Below, one piece after another: positions 46,455 through 59,200 of a stretch of DNA of 64,000 nt (position 1 is its first letter; each line of letters begins with the position of its first letter). The notes beneath the pieces were generated by a model. That model was given only the letters and a program-made list of their open reading frames with translations. It had not been told where the DNA came from and did not search any database. Location of the stretch: assembly GCA_023055425.1 (NCBI GenBank), contig JALGPY010000010.1:51210165-51274164 (forward strand). Direction: 5' to 3'. Made by a program: the position numbers and the translations under genes. This DNA comes from Linanthus parryae (lineage: Eukaryota; Streptophyta; Magnoliopsida; Ericales; Polemoniaceae).

Positions 46455-48473
46455 TTTTTTTTTTTCTATCTATGGATATGAAGTTTTTACTAAAACGCCA
46501 ATCATCGCATTTCGCTCTTTACCAGGGTAAGAAGACGGGCACGGAGCGCCATTGGCTCAACTAACCGCTTTCAACTGTCAGTTGAGCCTCTAACGGAGTA
46601 AAAGTTTCCCCGAAATTTGATTATATTTTACGTGATTCCCATTCGGTTCATCTAACCCTCTTCGGCCACTGCTCCACTAATCTCCCTTGCTCAGTGCCGC
46701 TGGCCAGTGCTGTCTAGGTATTTCGTGTACTTTCTCCCTTCTTCTCAATCACTTGTTTTTAGCTTCTTCTAACTCAATATGGTTTCCGATTTAGTATACA
46801 TAGTTTCTTTTCTTTGGTCAGTGATTTTGGATGTCATAAACAATTGAGAGTTTCAGAGTAATAGTTGCCCTCTTGGCAGATTGAGATCATCAATTGCAAG
46901 TCAGAACTTCTCCCTATTATATAGTTTTTTTTAATTCTGTTTTCATGCTACAATTTGGTACTGAGTTTCATTAATCTCTGCTTACGAGATCCACACATTT
47001 AAGTGTTTGATGAAGATATTTTATGTGGATTACAAATGACATGCTTAAATTGCTTTATTTTGTGGCTCATCAAGATCGGACCCCGTATGTTTGGTGAATT
47101 TCGCCCGAATGGATCTTGGAAAACTCATCATTTCAGTTGTTGGTCAGAATGGCACATCAAATGTGGAATGATGAATGGTCCCAAAGGGTAAGGTAAAGTC
47201 AATTCCAGCGAGCAAATGCAGGTACCTTTCGTTATTTGATTCCTTTTCTCTAAATTCTGTTAAATCAGAAAGCTATGTTATATATTCGCTCTCTTAATCT
47301 TGGAAGCTCAAAGCTATGTAATCACCACATACAACTTATGTCAATCTCAAACTCCCTTTACCTCAACCATGAGTTATCGGGACAAGTAACTCTTTTGAAC
47401 ACATGCAGATGTTCTGCTTTTTGAATAATGTCTCATAAACGGTTCTTTTGAGGAAGCTCCTAAACGTTTAAGGTGATGCACTTTAACTGTTTTGAAATGT
47501 TTGCTGAAGTGGTCCAAGTAGATAACAAGTCTATTCTTTTGTTTGCTTCATTCTGATGAAAAGCGTATAAGTGATCTTTATGAATTTGATGTTTTTTTTA
47601 TGGGGATGAGAATGCTCCTAAAATTGTATTTATGATGCACTTAAACGGTTCGTTTTCTAGAGTGGTTCTAAGTAGTGGATAACAAGCCTATTCTTCCGTT
47701 TGCTCCTTTATCCTGATAAAAGCATATCAGTTATTGCGGAACCTTGCTAGCAAGGTCTTGAGGCTTTTAGTTCTTTAAATTAGTGGAGTCTAGGATTTTC
47801 TTACGAAGTTAAATTGTTCATCCCAAATGGCGTTCTAAGAATTTGTTATTTAATTTTGTTGCTACCTTTAACTTCACTTCTGTTTTCAAAGTTACCATTT
47901 CGTGCGGTTGTGTGTAGGATGGCGACATGTCTGCATTTTATCTTTTTGAGCCTTGCGACATGTCAAAATATTAATTCCTATTGAATATATTAGCTTTGCA
48001 TGTGGACTTTTCTCATATTGGATTTTGTTATCTTCTAAACTCGCCAGTCAGGAGGATGAAAGAGATGAAGAACTGGTGTGGAAATGTGGATGCGAATGAA
48101 TACTTGAAAGAGTGCTCAGTAGTGGAGGAACTTTAGAACGCATGTAATCTTCTTTACTAGATTCCTTTTGTTCTGTTTTTGCAATAAGCACAACTACTGA
48201 GATGAAGTGTTGGATTCATGCATCTGTATGGTATTCAATAATGGTGGATTTATTCAAACTAAATAAATTTCACTCAAAGGTTAACTGTTGTTACCGTTCT
48301 CACATTTAATAAATCGGGCTAGAGTGTTACCAATCGTGCAAAGTTTGTAAGAATCAGGTAGTATAGCAATCGTTTGATTGTGGGCGATTGTTTCTTTGGC
48401 GTATTTTTCCCATTCGTAGTAGCTTAAACATATATCTATTGAATGTCGTGAACAAGTATGATTTTTTGTAAGT

Positions 48474-48489
48474 AAGACATACTTATACG
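48474..48489 (+). other. LINE target-site duplication, 5' copy in unit B
   Basis: AAGACATACTTATACG, same as in units A and C and after the poly(A) tail of the full LINE. Confidence 0.8.
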
Positions 48490-50970
48490 GATGTGTAGGG
48501 TCCTGAAAAACTTTTGCTCTCTCCCCAGAGCCTCTCCCACTGCTCTTTGAGCCACAATCCTCAACTCCACCCAACTCCACTCCGAAATCAAAACTACAAT
48601 TCAAACTGATTCAACCGTTCGTCTTCTACAATTTCACTCTTATATTGTATGTATTGATTGGTTGTTGCTACCAATCAAATCTCTTGCTTTTCCTCTAACC
48701 CTCTTCCCCTACTTCTCCCCTCTGGAAAACCCCCATGCCCTACGACCTACACTGTAATCATTTCATGCATTGTAACTCTCGGCTTGCCAAATTTTGCATC
48801 CTCCCGAGATTTGGCAAATCTTTTCTTGTGCATGCATTGGTTCCTTTTGATGCTAGCGTGTTTATCTCCCTTATCTTGCTAATCAAATCTTTTCATATCT
48901 TTGGGTGCAGGTTTCTTCTTGTTGTTTATATTATGATGTTTTGATTGTTTTTTAATCCACTTTCATTTCTTGCCATTAGCTTATTCCAGTTTCTCTGCCT
49001 CTCTTTGATTTCTTATGTCTAATCCCTTCCAATTTGATGTTAGTAGTCCCTCTTCCAATGACTCCATGGAGGAAAGACTTGATGAAAGGGGGTCAGTGAT
49101 CTCATTGAATCCCAACAAAGCTTTCACCTTCCGGGAAATCATGAAGCATACACTGGTAGACAAATTTGTTGGTAAAAATTCTCTTTCTCCTCTTGTTATT
49201 CAACAAGCAATCTGCAAAGCATGGAAAACTTTGGGATCAGTTTGGATTGAGAAGAAGGTTGAAGTTTATCTCTTTCATTTTCAAAATCCTAAGGACAAAG
49301 AGTTCTTTCTCAATGAATCTCTTATTTCCATTCATGGCTTATCCCTAATTTTCAAAGAGAGACAAAATAATCAAGCTCTTTCTGAAGTTGATTTTTCTAA
49401 AGCAAACTTATGGTTTCAAGTTCCAAACATACCTCTAGAAGGTTTTGATCGTGATACGGCTGAAAAACTGGGTAATTTAGCAGGAGACTTGATTGTGGTT
49501 GATTGGTCATTTGATAGGGTTAGAGCACTACATGGCTTGCGTATTAAAGTCATAGTTTCTCTGGATCAAGCCCTAAGCCCAGGAGCTTATGTTAATGTCC
49601 CAGGAGAAGAAGAAAAGAAATGGGTTTTTTTCAGGTATGAAAGAATTTTTAAGATCTGTTACAGGTGTGGATGTGTTGGACATGATAACAAGAGATGCAG
49701 TACTAACCTGGTAGAAGTCTTGGACAAGTTGGAGGCTAGATTCCTGCAATCACACCACCTCTCCTCCTACCCCTTCTATGTGAATCCTCAGAGGAAAATG
49801 TTTACACACCTTCTCAAACTCCACTCTAAGCATGGCCCTTATCGTACTATAAAATTTGATACCAGTAAAACCCCCATCGATGAGTTTCATGATGTCCCAA
49901 CACTCCAAGACCCTAACCAAGGTCCCCCTATCCCACTTAATCATCAACTCTCTGATCATTCTACATCATCCACAGACTCTGCGAACTACTTTACCCCCCC
50001 TCTGAACCGTACCACAATGAGATCTCCAAAAAGCCAAGAGTTGAGAGTGACCCTCCTTTTATAGGAAATACATCCATGGTGGAAGATCATCAGTCAAAGG
50101 CCCCTCAGTTGCAGCAGATACACCCCAAGACGGTTCCACTGGTCTCACAAATGCATGCATGCTTCCCAAGAGGCACCATGAATGCATCTGCTCCCCAACC
50201 GACGCAACCGGTCAATTTTCATGCTGATTGGTTCACTGATTTTGCATTAAATCAACGCATGCATTTGGGTTTCAAAGAGGCGACTCCTTGTTGCAAGAGC
50301 TCTGTAACCTACCCCCTATATGCACTATAAATGCCACACCCCTCCCACAAAGCCAAGTTTCGCAGAATCCTACTACCTACTCCATCCCCTCTTCCATCCC
50401 CTCACATTCTCTATCACAACCCACAATGGTGAGACAACTCCCAACGACCTTCAAAAAACTTGACCACACCAGTTTTGCTATAAGAGCCCCTGATTTCACT
50501 CCCACAGTAACCACTGAACCCGACTCAGAGAAAGCACAGAGGAGACAAGATCTAGCAGAAATTGATAGGATGTTGAAAGAGAGTGGTCCATCTGTGCCCA
50601 AGAAATCAAGGGGAAAGAGGAGTGTAGGGAAGAAGGTGCCAGGGATAGAAAAGAAACTGATTGCCAAGAAGGTCACAGAGATAGCCACAGAGAAAGCCAA
50701 AGGGAAAATGCCAGTCAAGACAAAATCACTCCAAATTCAGGCTCTCAAGAAGGCGGCAAAACCAAAAGAGGCAGTAGGGCAACAAACGGCTGATCCTAAG
50801 GGAAAGGGTAAAAGGCAGAAGACATCTTCCAAGCCAGAAACTATCAAAGGTATTCTGAATTTTTATGATTCAATTATGCAAATCAATTTCAATCCTTTCT
50901 CTGATCACTTTTTCAAATTTAAATTCAAGAAAAGATGCAGACCTTTGAATGAAAACTCCCTGACTCACTC
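48490..50970 (+). mobile_element. LINE 5' fragment in unit B
   Basis: Same structure as in unit A: 5'UTR and ORF1, cut at the T-rich junction before ORF2. In the 5'UTR it reads CTCGGCTTGCCAAATTT where the others read CTAGCCCAATTT, a copy-specific change. Confidence 0.85.
49015..50970 (+). pseudogene. LINE ORF1 (DUF4283 / CCHC), unit B, frameshifted
   Basis: ATG 49015 to stop at 50062-50064 gives 349 residues, nearly identical to unit A (for example NPFQF for NLFQF at the start, and PNKAF for PNRAF). The CCHC knuckle is intact. The frames at 50076-50330 and 50288 onward continue the protein after the same two frameshifts seen in A and C. The third frame, with the basic tail, stays open through the junction and reads about 35 codons into unit C. 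Confidence 0.82.
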
Positions 50971-50980
50971 TTTTTTTTTT

Positions 50981-53900
50981 CTATCTATGGATATGAAGTT
51001 TTTACTAAAACGCCAATCATCGCATTTCGCTCTTTACCAGGGTAAGAAGACGGGCACGGAGCGCCATTGGCTCAACTAACCGCTTTCAACTGTCAGTTGA
51101 GCCTCTAACGGAGTATAAGTTTCCCCGAAATTTGATTATATTTTACGTGATTCCCATTCGGTTCATCTAACCCTCTTCGGCCACTGCTCCACTAATCTCC
51201 CTTGCTCAGTGCCGCTGGCCAGTGCTGTCTAGGTATTTCGTGTACTTTCTCCCTTCTTCTCAATCACTTGTTTTCAGCTTCTTCTAACTCAATATGGTTT
51301 CCGATTTAGTATACATAGTTTCTTTTCTTTGGTCAGTGATTTTGAATGTCATAAACAATTGAGAGTTTCAGAGTAATAGTTGCCCTCTTGGCAGATTGAG
51401 ATCATCAATTGCAAGTCAGAACTTCTCCCTATTATACAGTTTTTTTTAATTCCGTTTTCATGCTACAATTTGGTACTGAGTTTCATTAATCTCTGCTTAC
51501 GAGATCCACACATTTAAGTGTTTGATGAAGATACTTTATGTGGATTACAAATGACATGCTTAAATTGCTTTATTTTGTGGCTCATCAAGATCGGACCCCG
51601 TATTTTTGGTGAATTTCGCCCGAATGGATCTTGGAAAACTCATCATTTCAGTTGTTGGTCAGAATGGCACATCAAATGTGGAATGATGAATGGTCCCAAA
51701 GGGTAAGGTAAAGTCAATTCCAGCGAGCAAATGCAGGTACCTTTCGTTATTTGATTCCTTTTCTCTAAATTCTGTTAAATCAGAAAGCTATGTTATATAT
51801 TCGCTCTCTTAATCTTGGAAGCTCAAAGCTATGTAATCACCACATACAACTTATGTCAATCTCAAACTCCCTTTACCTCAACCATGAGTTATCGGGACAA
51901 GTAACTCTTTTGAACACATGCAAATGTTCTGCTTTTTGAATAATGTCTCATAAACGGTTCTTTTGAGGAAGCTCCTAAACGTTTAAGGTGATGCACTTTA
52001 ACTTTTTTGAAATGTTTGCTGAAGTGGTCCAAGTAGATAACAAGTCTATTCTTTTGTTTGCTTCATTCTGATGAAAAGGGTATAAGTGATCTTTATGAAT
52101 TTGATGTTTTTTTTATGGGGATGAGAATGCTCCTAAAATTGTATTTATGATGCACTTAAACGGTTCGTTTTCTAGAGTGGTTCTAAGTAGTGGATAACAA
52201 GCCTATTCTTCCGTTTGCTCCTTTATCCTGATAAAAGCATATCAGTTATTGCGGAACCTTGCTAGCAAGGTCTTGAGGCTTTTAGTTCTTTAAATTAGTG
52301 GAGTCTAGGATTTTCTTACGAAGTTAAATTGTTCATCCCAAATGGCGTTCTAAGAATTTGTTATTTAATTTTGTTGCTACCTTTAACTTCACTTCTGTTT
52401 TCAAAGTTACCATTTCGTGCGGCTGTGTGTAGGATGGCGACATGTCTGCATTTTATCTTTTTGAGCCTTGCGACATGTCAAAATATTAATTCCTATTGAA
52501 TATATTAGCTTTGCATGTGGAATTTTCTCATATTGGATTTTGTTATCTTCTAAACTCGCCAGTCAGGAGGATGAAAGAGATGAAGAACTGGTGTGGAAAT
52601 GTGGATGCGAATGAATACTTGAAAGAGTGCTCAGTAGTGGAGGAACTTTAGAACGCATGTAATCTTCTTTACTAGATTCCTTTTGTTCTGTTTTTGCAAT
52701 AAGCACAACTACTGAGATGAAGTGTTGGATTCATGCATCTGTATGGTATTCAATAATGGTGGATTTATTCAAACTAAATAAATTTCACTCAAAGGTTAAC
52801 TGTTGTTACCGTTCTCACATTTAATAAATCGGGCTAGAGTGTTATCAATCGTGCAATGTTTGTAAGAATCAGGTAGTATAGCAATCGTTTGATTGTGGGA
52901 GATTGTTTCTTTGGCGTATTTTTCCCATTCGTAGTAGCTTAAACAAATATCTATTGAATGTCGTGAACAAGTATGTTTTTTTGTAAGTAAGACATACTTA
53001 TACGGATGTGTAGGGTCCTGAAAAACTTTTGCTCTCTCCCCAGAGCCTCTCCCACTGCTCTTTGAGCCACAATCCTCAACTCCACCCAACTCCACTCCGA
53101 AATCAAAACTACAATTCAAACTGATTCAACCGTTCGTCTTCTACAATTTCACTCTGATATTGTATGTATTGATTGGTTGTTGCTACCAATCAAATCTCTT
53201 GCTTTTCCTCTAACCCTCTTCCCCTACTTCTCCCCTCTGGAAAACCCCCATGCCCTACGACCTACACTGTAATCATTTCATGCATTGTAACTCTCGGCTA
53301 GCCCAATTTTGCATCCTCCCGAGATTTGGCAAATTTTTTCTTGTGCATGCATTGGTTCCTTTTGATGCTAGCGTGTTTATCTCCCTTATCTTGCTAATCA
53401 AATCTTTTCATATCTTTGGGTGCAGGTTTCTTCTTGTTGTTTATATTATGATGTTTTGATAGTTTTTTAATCCACTTTCATTTCTTGCCATTAGCTTATT
53501 CCAGTTTCTCTGCCTCTCTTTGATTTCTTATGTCTAATCTTTTCCAATTTGATGTTAGTAGTCCCTCTTCCAATGACTCCATGGAGGAAAGACTTGATGA
53601 AAGGGGGCCAGTGATCTCATTGAATCCCAACAGAGCTTTCACCTTCCGGGAAATCATGAAGCATACACTGGTAGGCAAATTTGTTGGTAAAAATTCTCTT
53701 TCTCCTCTTGTTATTCAGCAAGCAATCTGCAAAGCATGGAAAACTTTGGGATCAGTTTGGATTGAGAAGAAGGTTGAAGTTTATCTCTTTCATTTTCAAA
53801 ATCCTAAGGACAAAGAGTTCTTTCTCAATGAATCTCTTATTTCCATTCATGGCTTATCCCTAATTTTCAAAGAGAGACAAAATAATCAAGCTCTTTCTGA

Positions 53901-55485
53901 AGTTGATTTTTCTAAAGCAAACTTATGGTTTCAAGTTCAAAACATACCTCTAGAAGGTTTTGATCGTGATACGGCTGAAAAACTGGGTAATTTAGCAGGA
54001 GACTTGATTGTGGTTGATTGGTCATTTGATAGGGTTAGTGCACTACATGGCTTGCGTATTAAAGTCATAGTTTCTCTAGATCAAGCCCTAAGCCCAGGAG
54101 CTTATGTTAATGTCCCAGGAGAAGAAGAAAAGAAATGGGTTTTTTTCAGGTATGAAAGAATTTTTAAGATCTGTTACAGGTGTGGATGTGTTGGACATGA
54201 TAACAAGAGATGCAGTACTAACCTGGTAGAAGTCTTGGACAAGTTGGAGGCTAGATACCTGCAATCACACCACCTCTCCTCCTACCCCTTCTATGTGAAT
54301 CCTCAGAGGAAAATGTTTACACACCTTCTCAAACTCCACCCTAAGCATGGCCCTTATCGTACTATGAAATTTGATACCAGTAAAACCCCCATGGATGAGT
54401 TTCATGATGTCCCAACACTCCAAGACCCTAACCAAGGTCCCCCTATCCCACTTAATCATCAACTCTCTGATCATTCTACATCATCCACAGACTCTGCGAA
54501 CTACTTTACCCCCCCTCTGAACCGTACCACAATGAGATCTCCAAAAAGCCAAGAGTTGAGAGTGACCCTCCTTTTATAGGAAATACATCCATGGTGGAAG
54601 ATCATCAGTCAAAGGCCCCTCAGTTGCAGCAGATACACCCCAAGACGGTTCCACTGGTCTCACAAATGCATGCATGCTTCCCAAGAGGCACCATGAATGC
54701 ATCTGCTCCCCAACCGACGCAACCGGTCAATTTTCATGCTGATTGGTTCACTGATTTTGCATTAAATCAACGCATGCATTTGGGTTTCAAAGAGGCGATT
54801 CCTTGTTGCAAGAGCTCTGTAACCTACCCCCTATATGCACTATAAATGCCACACCCCTCCCACAAAGCCAAGTTTCGCAGAATCCTACTACCTACTCCAT
54901 CCCCTCTTCCATCCCCTCACATTCTCTATCACAACCCACAATGGTGAGACAACTCCCAACGACCTTCAAAAAACTTGACCACACCAGTTTTGCTATAAGA
55001 GCCCCTGATTTCACTCCCACAGTAACCACTGAACCCGACTCAGAGAAAGCACAGAGGAGACAAGATCTAGCAGAAATTGATAAGATGTTGAAAGAGAGTG
55101 GTCCATCTGTGCCCAAGAAATGAAGGGGAAAGAGGAGTGTAGGGAAGAAGGTGCCAGGGATAGAAAAGAAACTGATTGCCAAGAAGGTCACAGAGATAGC
55201 CACAGAGAAAGCCAAAGGGAAAATGCCAGTCAAGACAAAATCACTCCAAATTCAGGCTCTCAAGAAGGCGGCAAATCCAAAAGAGGCAGTAGGGCAACAA
55301 ACGACTGATCCTAAGGGAAAGGGTAAAAGGCAGAAGACATCTTCCAAGCCAGAAACTATCAAAGGTATTCTGAATTTTTATGATTCAATTATGCAAATCA
55401 ATTTCAATCCTTTCTCTGATCACTTTTTCAAATTTAAATTCAAGAAAAGATGCAGACCTTTGAATGAAAACTCCCTGACTCACTC
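50981..55485 (+). repeat. Tandem unit C (4.5 kb), continuous with the full LINE
   Basis: Third copy. At its end, where A and B run from CTGACTCACTC into a T run and the next unit, C reads CTCCTTTTCTGTT and continues into the rest of ORF1 and ORF2. The duplication breakpoints therefore lie at this T-rich site in the LINE and at the T run before 41997, with short T homology between them. Confidence 0.92.
52989..53004 (+). other. LINE target-site duplication, 5' copy of the full-length element
   Basis: AAGACATACTTATACG immediately before the LINE 5' end (GATGTGTAGGGTCC), matched at 59853-59868 after the poly(A) tail. Confidence 0.85.
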
Positions 55486-55555
55486 CTTTTCTGTTAAAAA
55501 ACCTAAAATGGGCTTTGGGGTGGTTGTGCCAGAACAACCCCCAAGGGAGCCATGA
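53530..55555 (+). pseudogene. LINE ORF1 (DUF4283 / CCHC), full-length copy, broken
   Basis: The 349-residue first frame (53530-54579) has the DUF4283-like region and the CCHC knuckle. The second frame is 54591-54845. The third, with the basic tail, begins by 54803 but is cut at TGA 55121-55123, where units A and B have TCA. It stays open afterwards to TGA 55553-55555, which overlaps the ORF2 start. The nonsense change is thus private to this copy and arose after the triplication, while the frameshifts predate it. Confidence 0.82.
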
Positions 55556-56862
55556 GTCTTCTTAGTTGGAATTGCAGGGGCCTGGGTCAGGACTCTGCAA
55601 TTCGTGAGATCTTCTCCCTGACCCGTTGTTTCAAACCAGAAATCATTTTCCTCTCAGAAACTAAGCAATCTTCCTTTTTTATTAATCGAAAGTTTGGGAA
55701 ATTAGGTTTTCAAAATCAGTTCTCTGTTGATCCAGTAGGTTCTAGTGGGGGTTTATGGTGTGCATGGAACTCTCATGCCTTCACCATTTCTCCCAAATGG
55801 TCTTCTAGCAATCTCATTCTTCTGGAACTCAATCTCAACTACTCTTCTTCACAATCCTGCTTCATAGGATTAGTGTATGGCCACCGTAATCTTGACAAAA
55901 GAGATGGAGTTTGGGAACAATTCAATGAAATTTTACCCTTCAATAGCCCACTTCTCATTATTGGTGATTTTAATCAAGTCTTGTTCCCTCATGATAAAGC
56001 TGGGCCTTGTGCATCTGTTATTAGGGGAGCTAATCAACATTTAAACTATTTAAACCAATGGGGTCTGTTTGAGGTTAAAAATATAGGCCCCTGGTTTACT
56101 TGGTCGAATTGTAGGTTTAATTCAAACCCTACTTTTGAGAGATTGGACAGAGCATGGTGCAATTTTGAGTTCCTTTCTCTCTTCCCCTGCATTACCTTGC
56201 ATAACTTAGGTATTAGAGTCTCTGATCATTCCCCTATTGTTCTTAGACTCCAAAACTCCACCTCTATTCGGATTAATCCGCCAAGAAGATTTGAACTATG
56301 GTGGCTCAAGCCCCCCGAGACTAAAGATCTCTTGCATTATATTTGGAGGCTTCCTATTAGAGGTTCTCCCTGCTTTAGAGTTGTTAAGCTTCTTTCCATC
56401 ACTTTAAAAGCTTTTAGATCATGGGCCATGGCCAAGCCCTCATTAGCCAACCAAATATCTGTAACCAAAGCCAATATTGCCCACCACCAGGCATTACTCC
56501 CTGATCCTGTTGCTGCCTCTAACTTTGTAGCCTGCCACAAGCATCTTCATGATCTTCTTAACTCAGAAGAGATCTACTGGGCTCACAGAGCTCGATGCAA
56601 ATGGCTCGAAGAAGGCAGTAAGAACACAAAGTTCTTTCATGCATATACTAAAATCAGAAAAAATTTTAACTCAATATGCAATATTAAAATTCCTGATGGC
56701 ACTTCTATCTCAGATCAGCCTTCCATCATGCAAGCTTTCTTGGACCACTATTCTCATATTTATTCTCAGCCCACCCCCTCAGCATCTAAACTTGCACATC
56801 AAAATGATGGCATTTTCTCCTTTTCCCTCCTTTTTAATATCACAAAAAACTCTAACTCCTGA
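55552..56862 (+). pseudogene. LINE ORF2, endonuclease half
   Basis: A 436-residue ORF from ATG 55552, sharing ATGA with the end of ORF1. It is an apurinic/exonuclease-type endonuclease: Asn7 (WNCRG), Glu36 (SETK), Asp139/Asn141 (GDFN) and Asp225/His226 (SDH) are all present. The region after residue 230 is the linker to RT, including the WLEEGSKNTKFFH motif of plant LINEs. The frame is lost at about 56820-56845, where RT sequence resumes in another frame. The enzyme nicks target DNA to prime reverse transcription. Confidence 0.9.
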
Positions 56863-59200
56863 ACAGCAAACTTTTCTCTCTAACATCTTTTCTGCTTCTG
56901 AGGTGTCTCATGCAATCTTTGGTATGGCACCTCTCAAGGCACCTGGGCCAGATGGCTTTCAACCAGCCTTCTTCCAACAGAATTGGTCTCTTCTTTCTAC
57001 GTCAATCACTTCAGCTGTACTTTCTTTTCTGAATTCGGGACATTTGCTGAAAGAGGTGAATAGAACTCACATAGTCCTAATCCCTAAGATTAACAATCCC
57101 CAATCAGTAACTGATTTTAGACCAATAAGCTTATGCAATGTTTTGTATCATATTATTGCAAAGGTCCTAGCTAATAGACTTAAGCAAATCCTTACATCTC
57201 TTATCTCAGTCAACCAAAATGGCTTCATTCCAAACAGACTCATTCAAGATAACATTCTTATTGGCCAAGACTTAGTTCACACCATTCACAAAGCTAGAAC
57301 TGACCATCAATCAAAGTTAGGAGCCCTTAAGTTGGACATCTCCAAAGCTTTTGATAGAGTAAGATGGGATTTCCTTGAGCAAGTGTTGTTTCAAATGCAC
57401 TTCCCCTCTCACTTCTCTAGGCTTATGATGCAATGTGTCACTACTGTAACATACTCACTAATTATCAATGGATCTCAGTCCAACTCTTTCACCCCCCATA
57501 GGGGATTAAGGCAAGGGGACCCTCTATCCCCTTTCCTCTTTGCTCTTTGTGCTGAGGTTCTCTCTAGTTCCCTTCAAATGGCTGAAGCTGACAACTTAAT
57601 CCAAGGAATTCCTTTTGCTAGGGGAAAAACTATTTCTCATCTTCAGTTTGCTGATGACACCTTGTTGTTTTTCAAAGTCCAACCCAACACTAGTGAAAAT
57701 ATTAAGACCCTTCTTGACACTTATGCTTCTGAATCAGGTCAAGCTATTAACCTTGATAAATCCTCACTAGTTTTTAGTCCTAACTGTTCTGAGACTGACA
57801 AATTGCTTTTTTCAACCAATTTAGGTTTAGAACCACAAGAATCAATAGGCAAATACTTAGGGGTTCAGCTAGATAAACAAGGATCCAACAAAGACCTGAT
57901 CAAATCTACCATTCTCAAAATCAATGAGAAATGTGCTGGATGGCAAAGCCTTCTCCTTAATCCCTTTGGAAGAGCTACATTGATCAAATCCGTTCTAAAC
58001 AGCTATCTAGTTTACCCTATGTCTGTTTGTGTCTTCCCTAAGAAGGATTGTGACAACATACAAACCATCTTTTCTAGATTCTTCTGGGCTGGCTCAATCC
58101 ACAAAATATGTATTCATTGGCTCTCTTGGGACTTTCTGTGCAATAAAACTCAAAAAGGGGGATTGGGTTTTAAAAACTTACAGTGTTTTAATAATGCTCT
58201 AATTGCTAAAAACTGTTGGAAAATAGTTAAGGATTCCAGAAGTATTTTTAGTTCTTATTTTATTTCTAAATACTGTAGAAGGCAACATTTTCTTGCTATT
58301 AGAAATACCAATATAGCTTCCTGTGCTTGGAAAAACATCTGCAAGGGAAGAAACACCCTTTCCCTGGGTTTGCAGTGGAAAGTTGCCAAGGGTCACTCTC
58401 TGAAGGTAAGAAGTGATGGTTGGATCCCAGATGCTCCAGGGGCCTCCATAGAAGATTGTTTAAGACAAACTGACCCAAATAACAATTATAAGGTGGTGGC
58501 TCAGTTAGTTTCACAAAATAGCCAGAGCTGGAATAAGGAACTTGTGGAGAATCTCTTTCCACCCTGGCTTAGTGATAGGATCCAGAGTATTCCACTAGGG
58601 CTCAATGTAAATCAAGACATCCCTTACTGGAAGTCTACCTCCAATGGAGTCTACTCTGTCAAAACAGCCTACTTGCTCCAAAACTTCAACAATTATTCGC
58701 CTAATCTTTCTTCTAATCGTATCCAATTCCGCTCCATTTCCTTTGAATTTCATTGGAAAAAACTTTGGAAATCTGGTCTCCCTGCTAACCTTCTACAACT
58801 TCTTTGGCGTATTTGCTCTAACTCTTTACCCTGTTTAGATAACATCCACATTAGAATTCCTTACATTAATCCCTCATGTACCCGTTGCAATAACAATCTT
58901 GCTGAAACCCCTCAACACATTTTCTTTCATTGTATTGTGGCTCAACAGCTTTGGGAGAGAGCTCCCATTCCTGCCATCAACAAGCCTAAAGCTAACACTA
59001 CTAATATTCAGCAGTGGATACTGAGTTGGTTAAAGAAAAAGAGAGCTAGGGGTTCCATCCAAAACTGGCATTGGATCCCAGCAATTATTTGGATCCTTTG
59101 GATTAGTAGAAATACGATATTATTTGACCAACATAATCCCTCTTTAGATCAGATGTATTATCAAGCTGAAGCTTTTGCGGCATCCCTTTTCATTTGCTAA
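56840..59200 (+). pseudogene. LINE ORF2, reverse transcriptase and zf-RVT half
   Basis: The frame is open from 56549, but family-like sequence begins near 56840 (LTPEQQTFL). RT blocks in order: KAPGPDGF, DFRPISLCN, KLDISKAFDRV, RGLRQGDPLSPFLF and LQFADDTLLFF, with the catalytic FADD at 57647-57658. A zf-RVT domain with C-terminal Cys/His residues (CTRCNN...PQHIFFHC) is at about 58740-58980. TAA at 59198 ends the frame. The RT catalytic residues are intact, but the upstream frameshift uncouples them from the endonuclease. Confidence 0.9.

Larger units (their letters stand above)
41997..46465 (+). repeat. Tandem unit A (4.47 kb): flank plus LINE 5' part
   Basis: Starts CTATCTATGGATATGAAG after a T run; the same start recurs at 46466 and 50981. 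It comprises about 2 kb of non-LINE flank (41997-43973) and the LINE 5'UTR and ORF1 (43974-46454), then a T run. It lacks a ~46 bp segment (near 43036) and 4 bp (near 42590) found in units B and C, and otherwise differs by scattered single bases. The flank holds a hairpin-capable pair GGCTCAACT/AGTTGAGCC (42085-42119). No gene is recognised in the flank. Confidence 0.93.
46466..50980 (+). repeat. Tandem unit B (4.52 kb): flank plus LINE 5' part
   Basis: Second copy of the unit, 4515 bp from start to start of unit C. Flank 46466-48489, LINE 5' part 48490-50970, then a T run. Like unit C it retains the segment at about 47505-47551 missing from A. Within the flank an older ~157 bp imperfect tandem repeat is visible (for example GATAACAAG at about 47521 and 47678). 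Confidence 0.93.
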
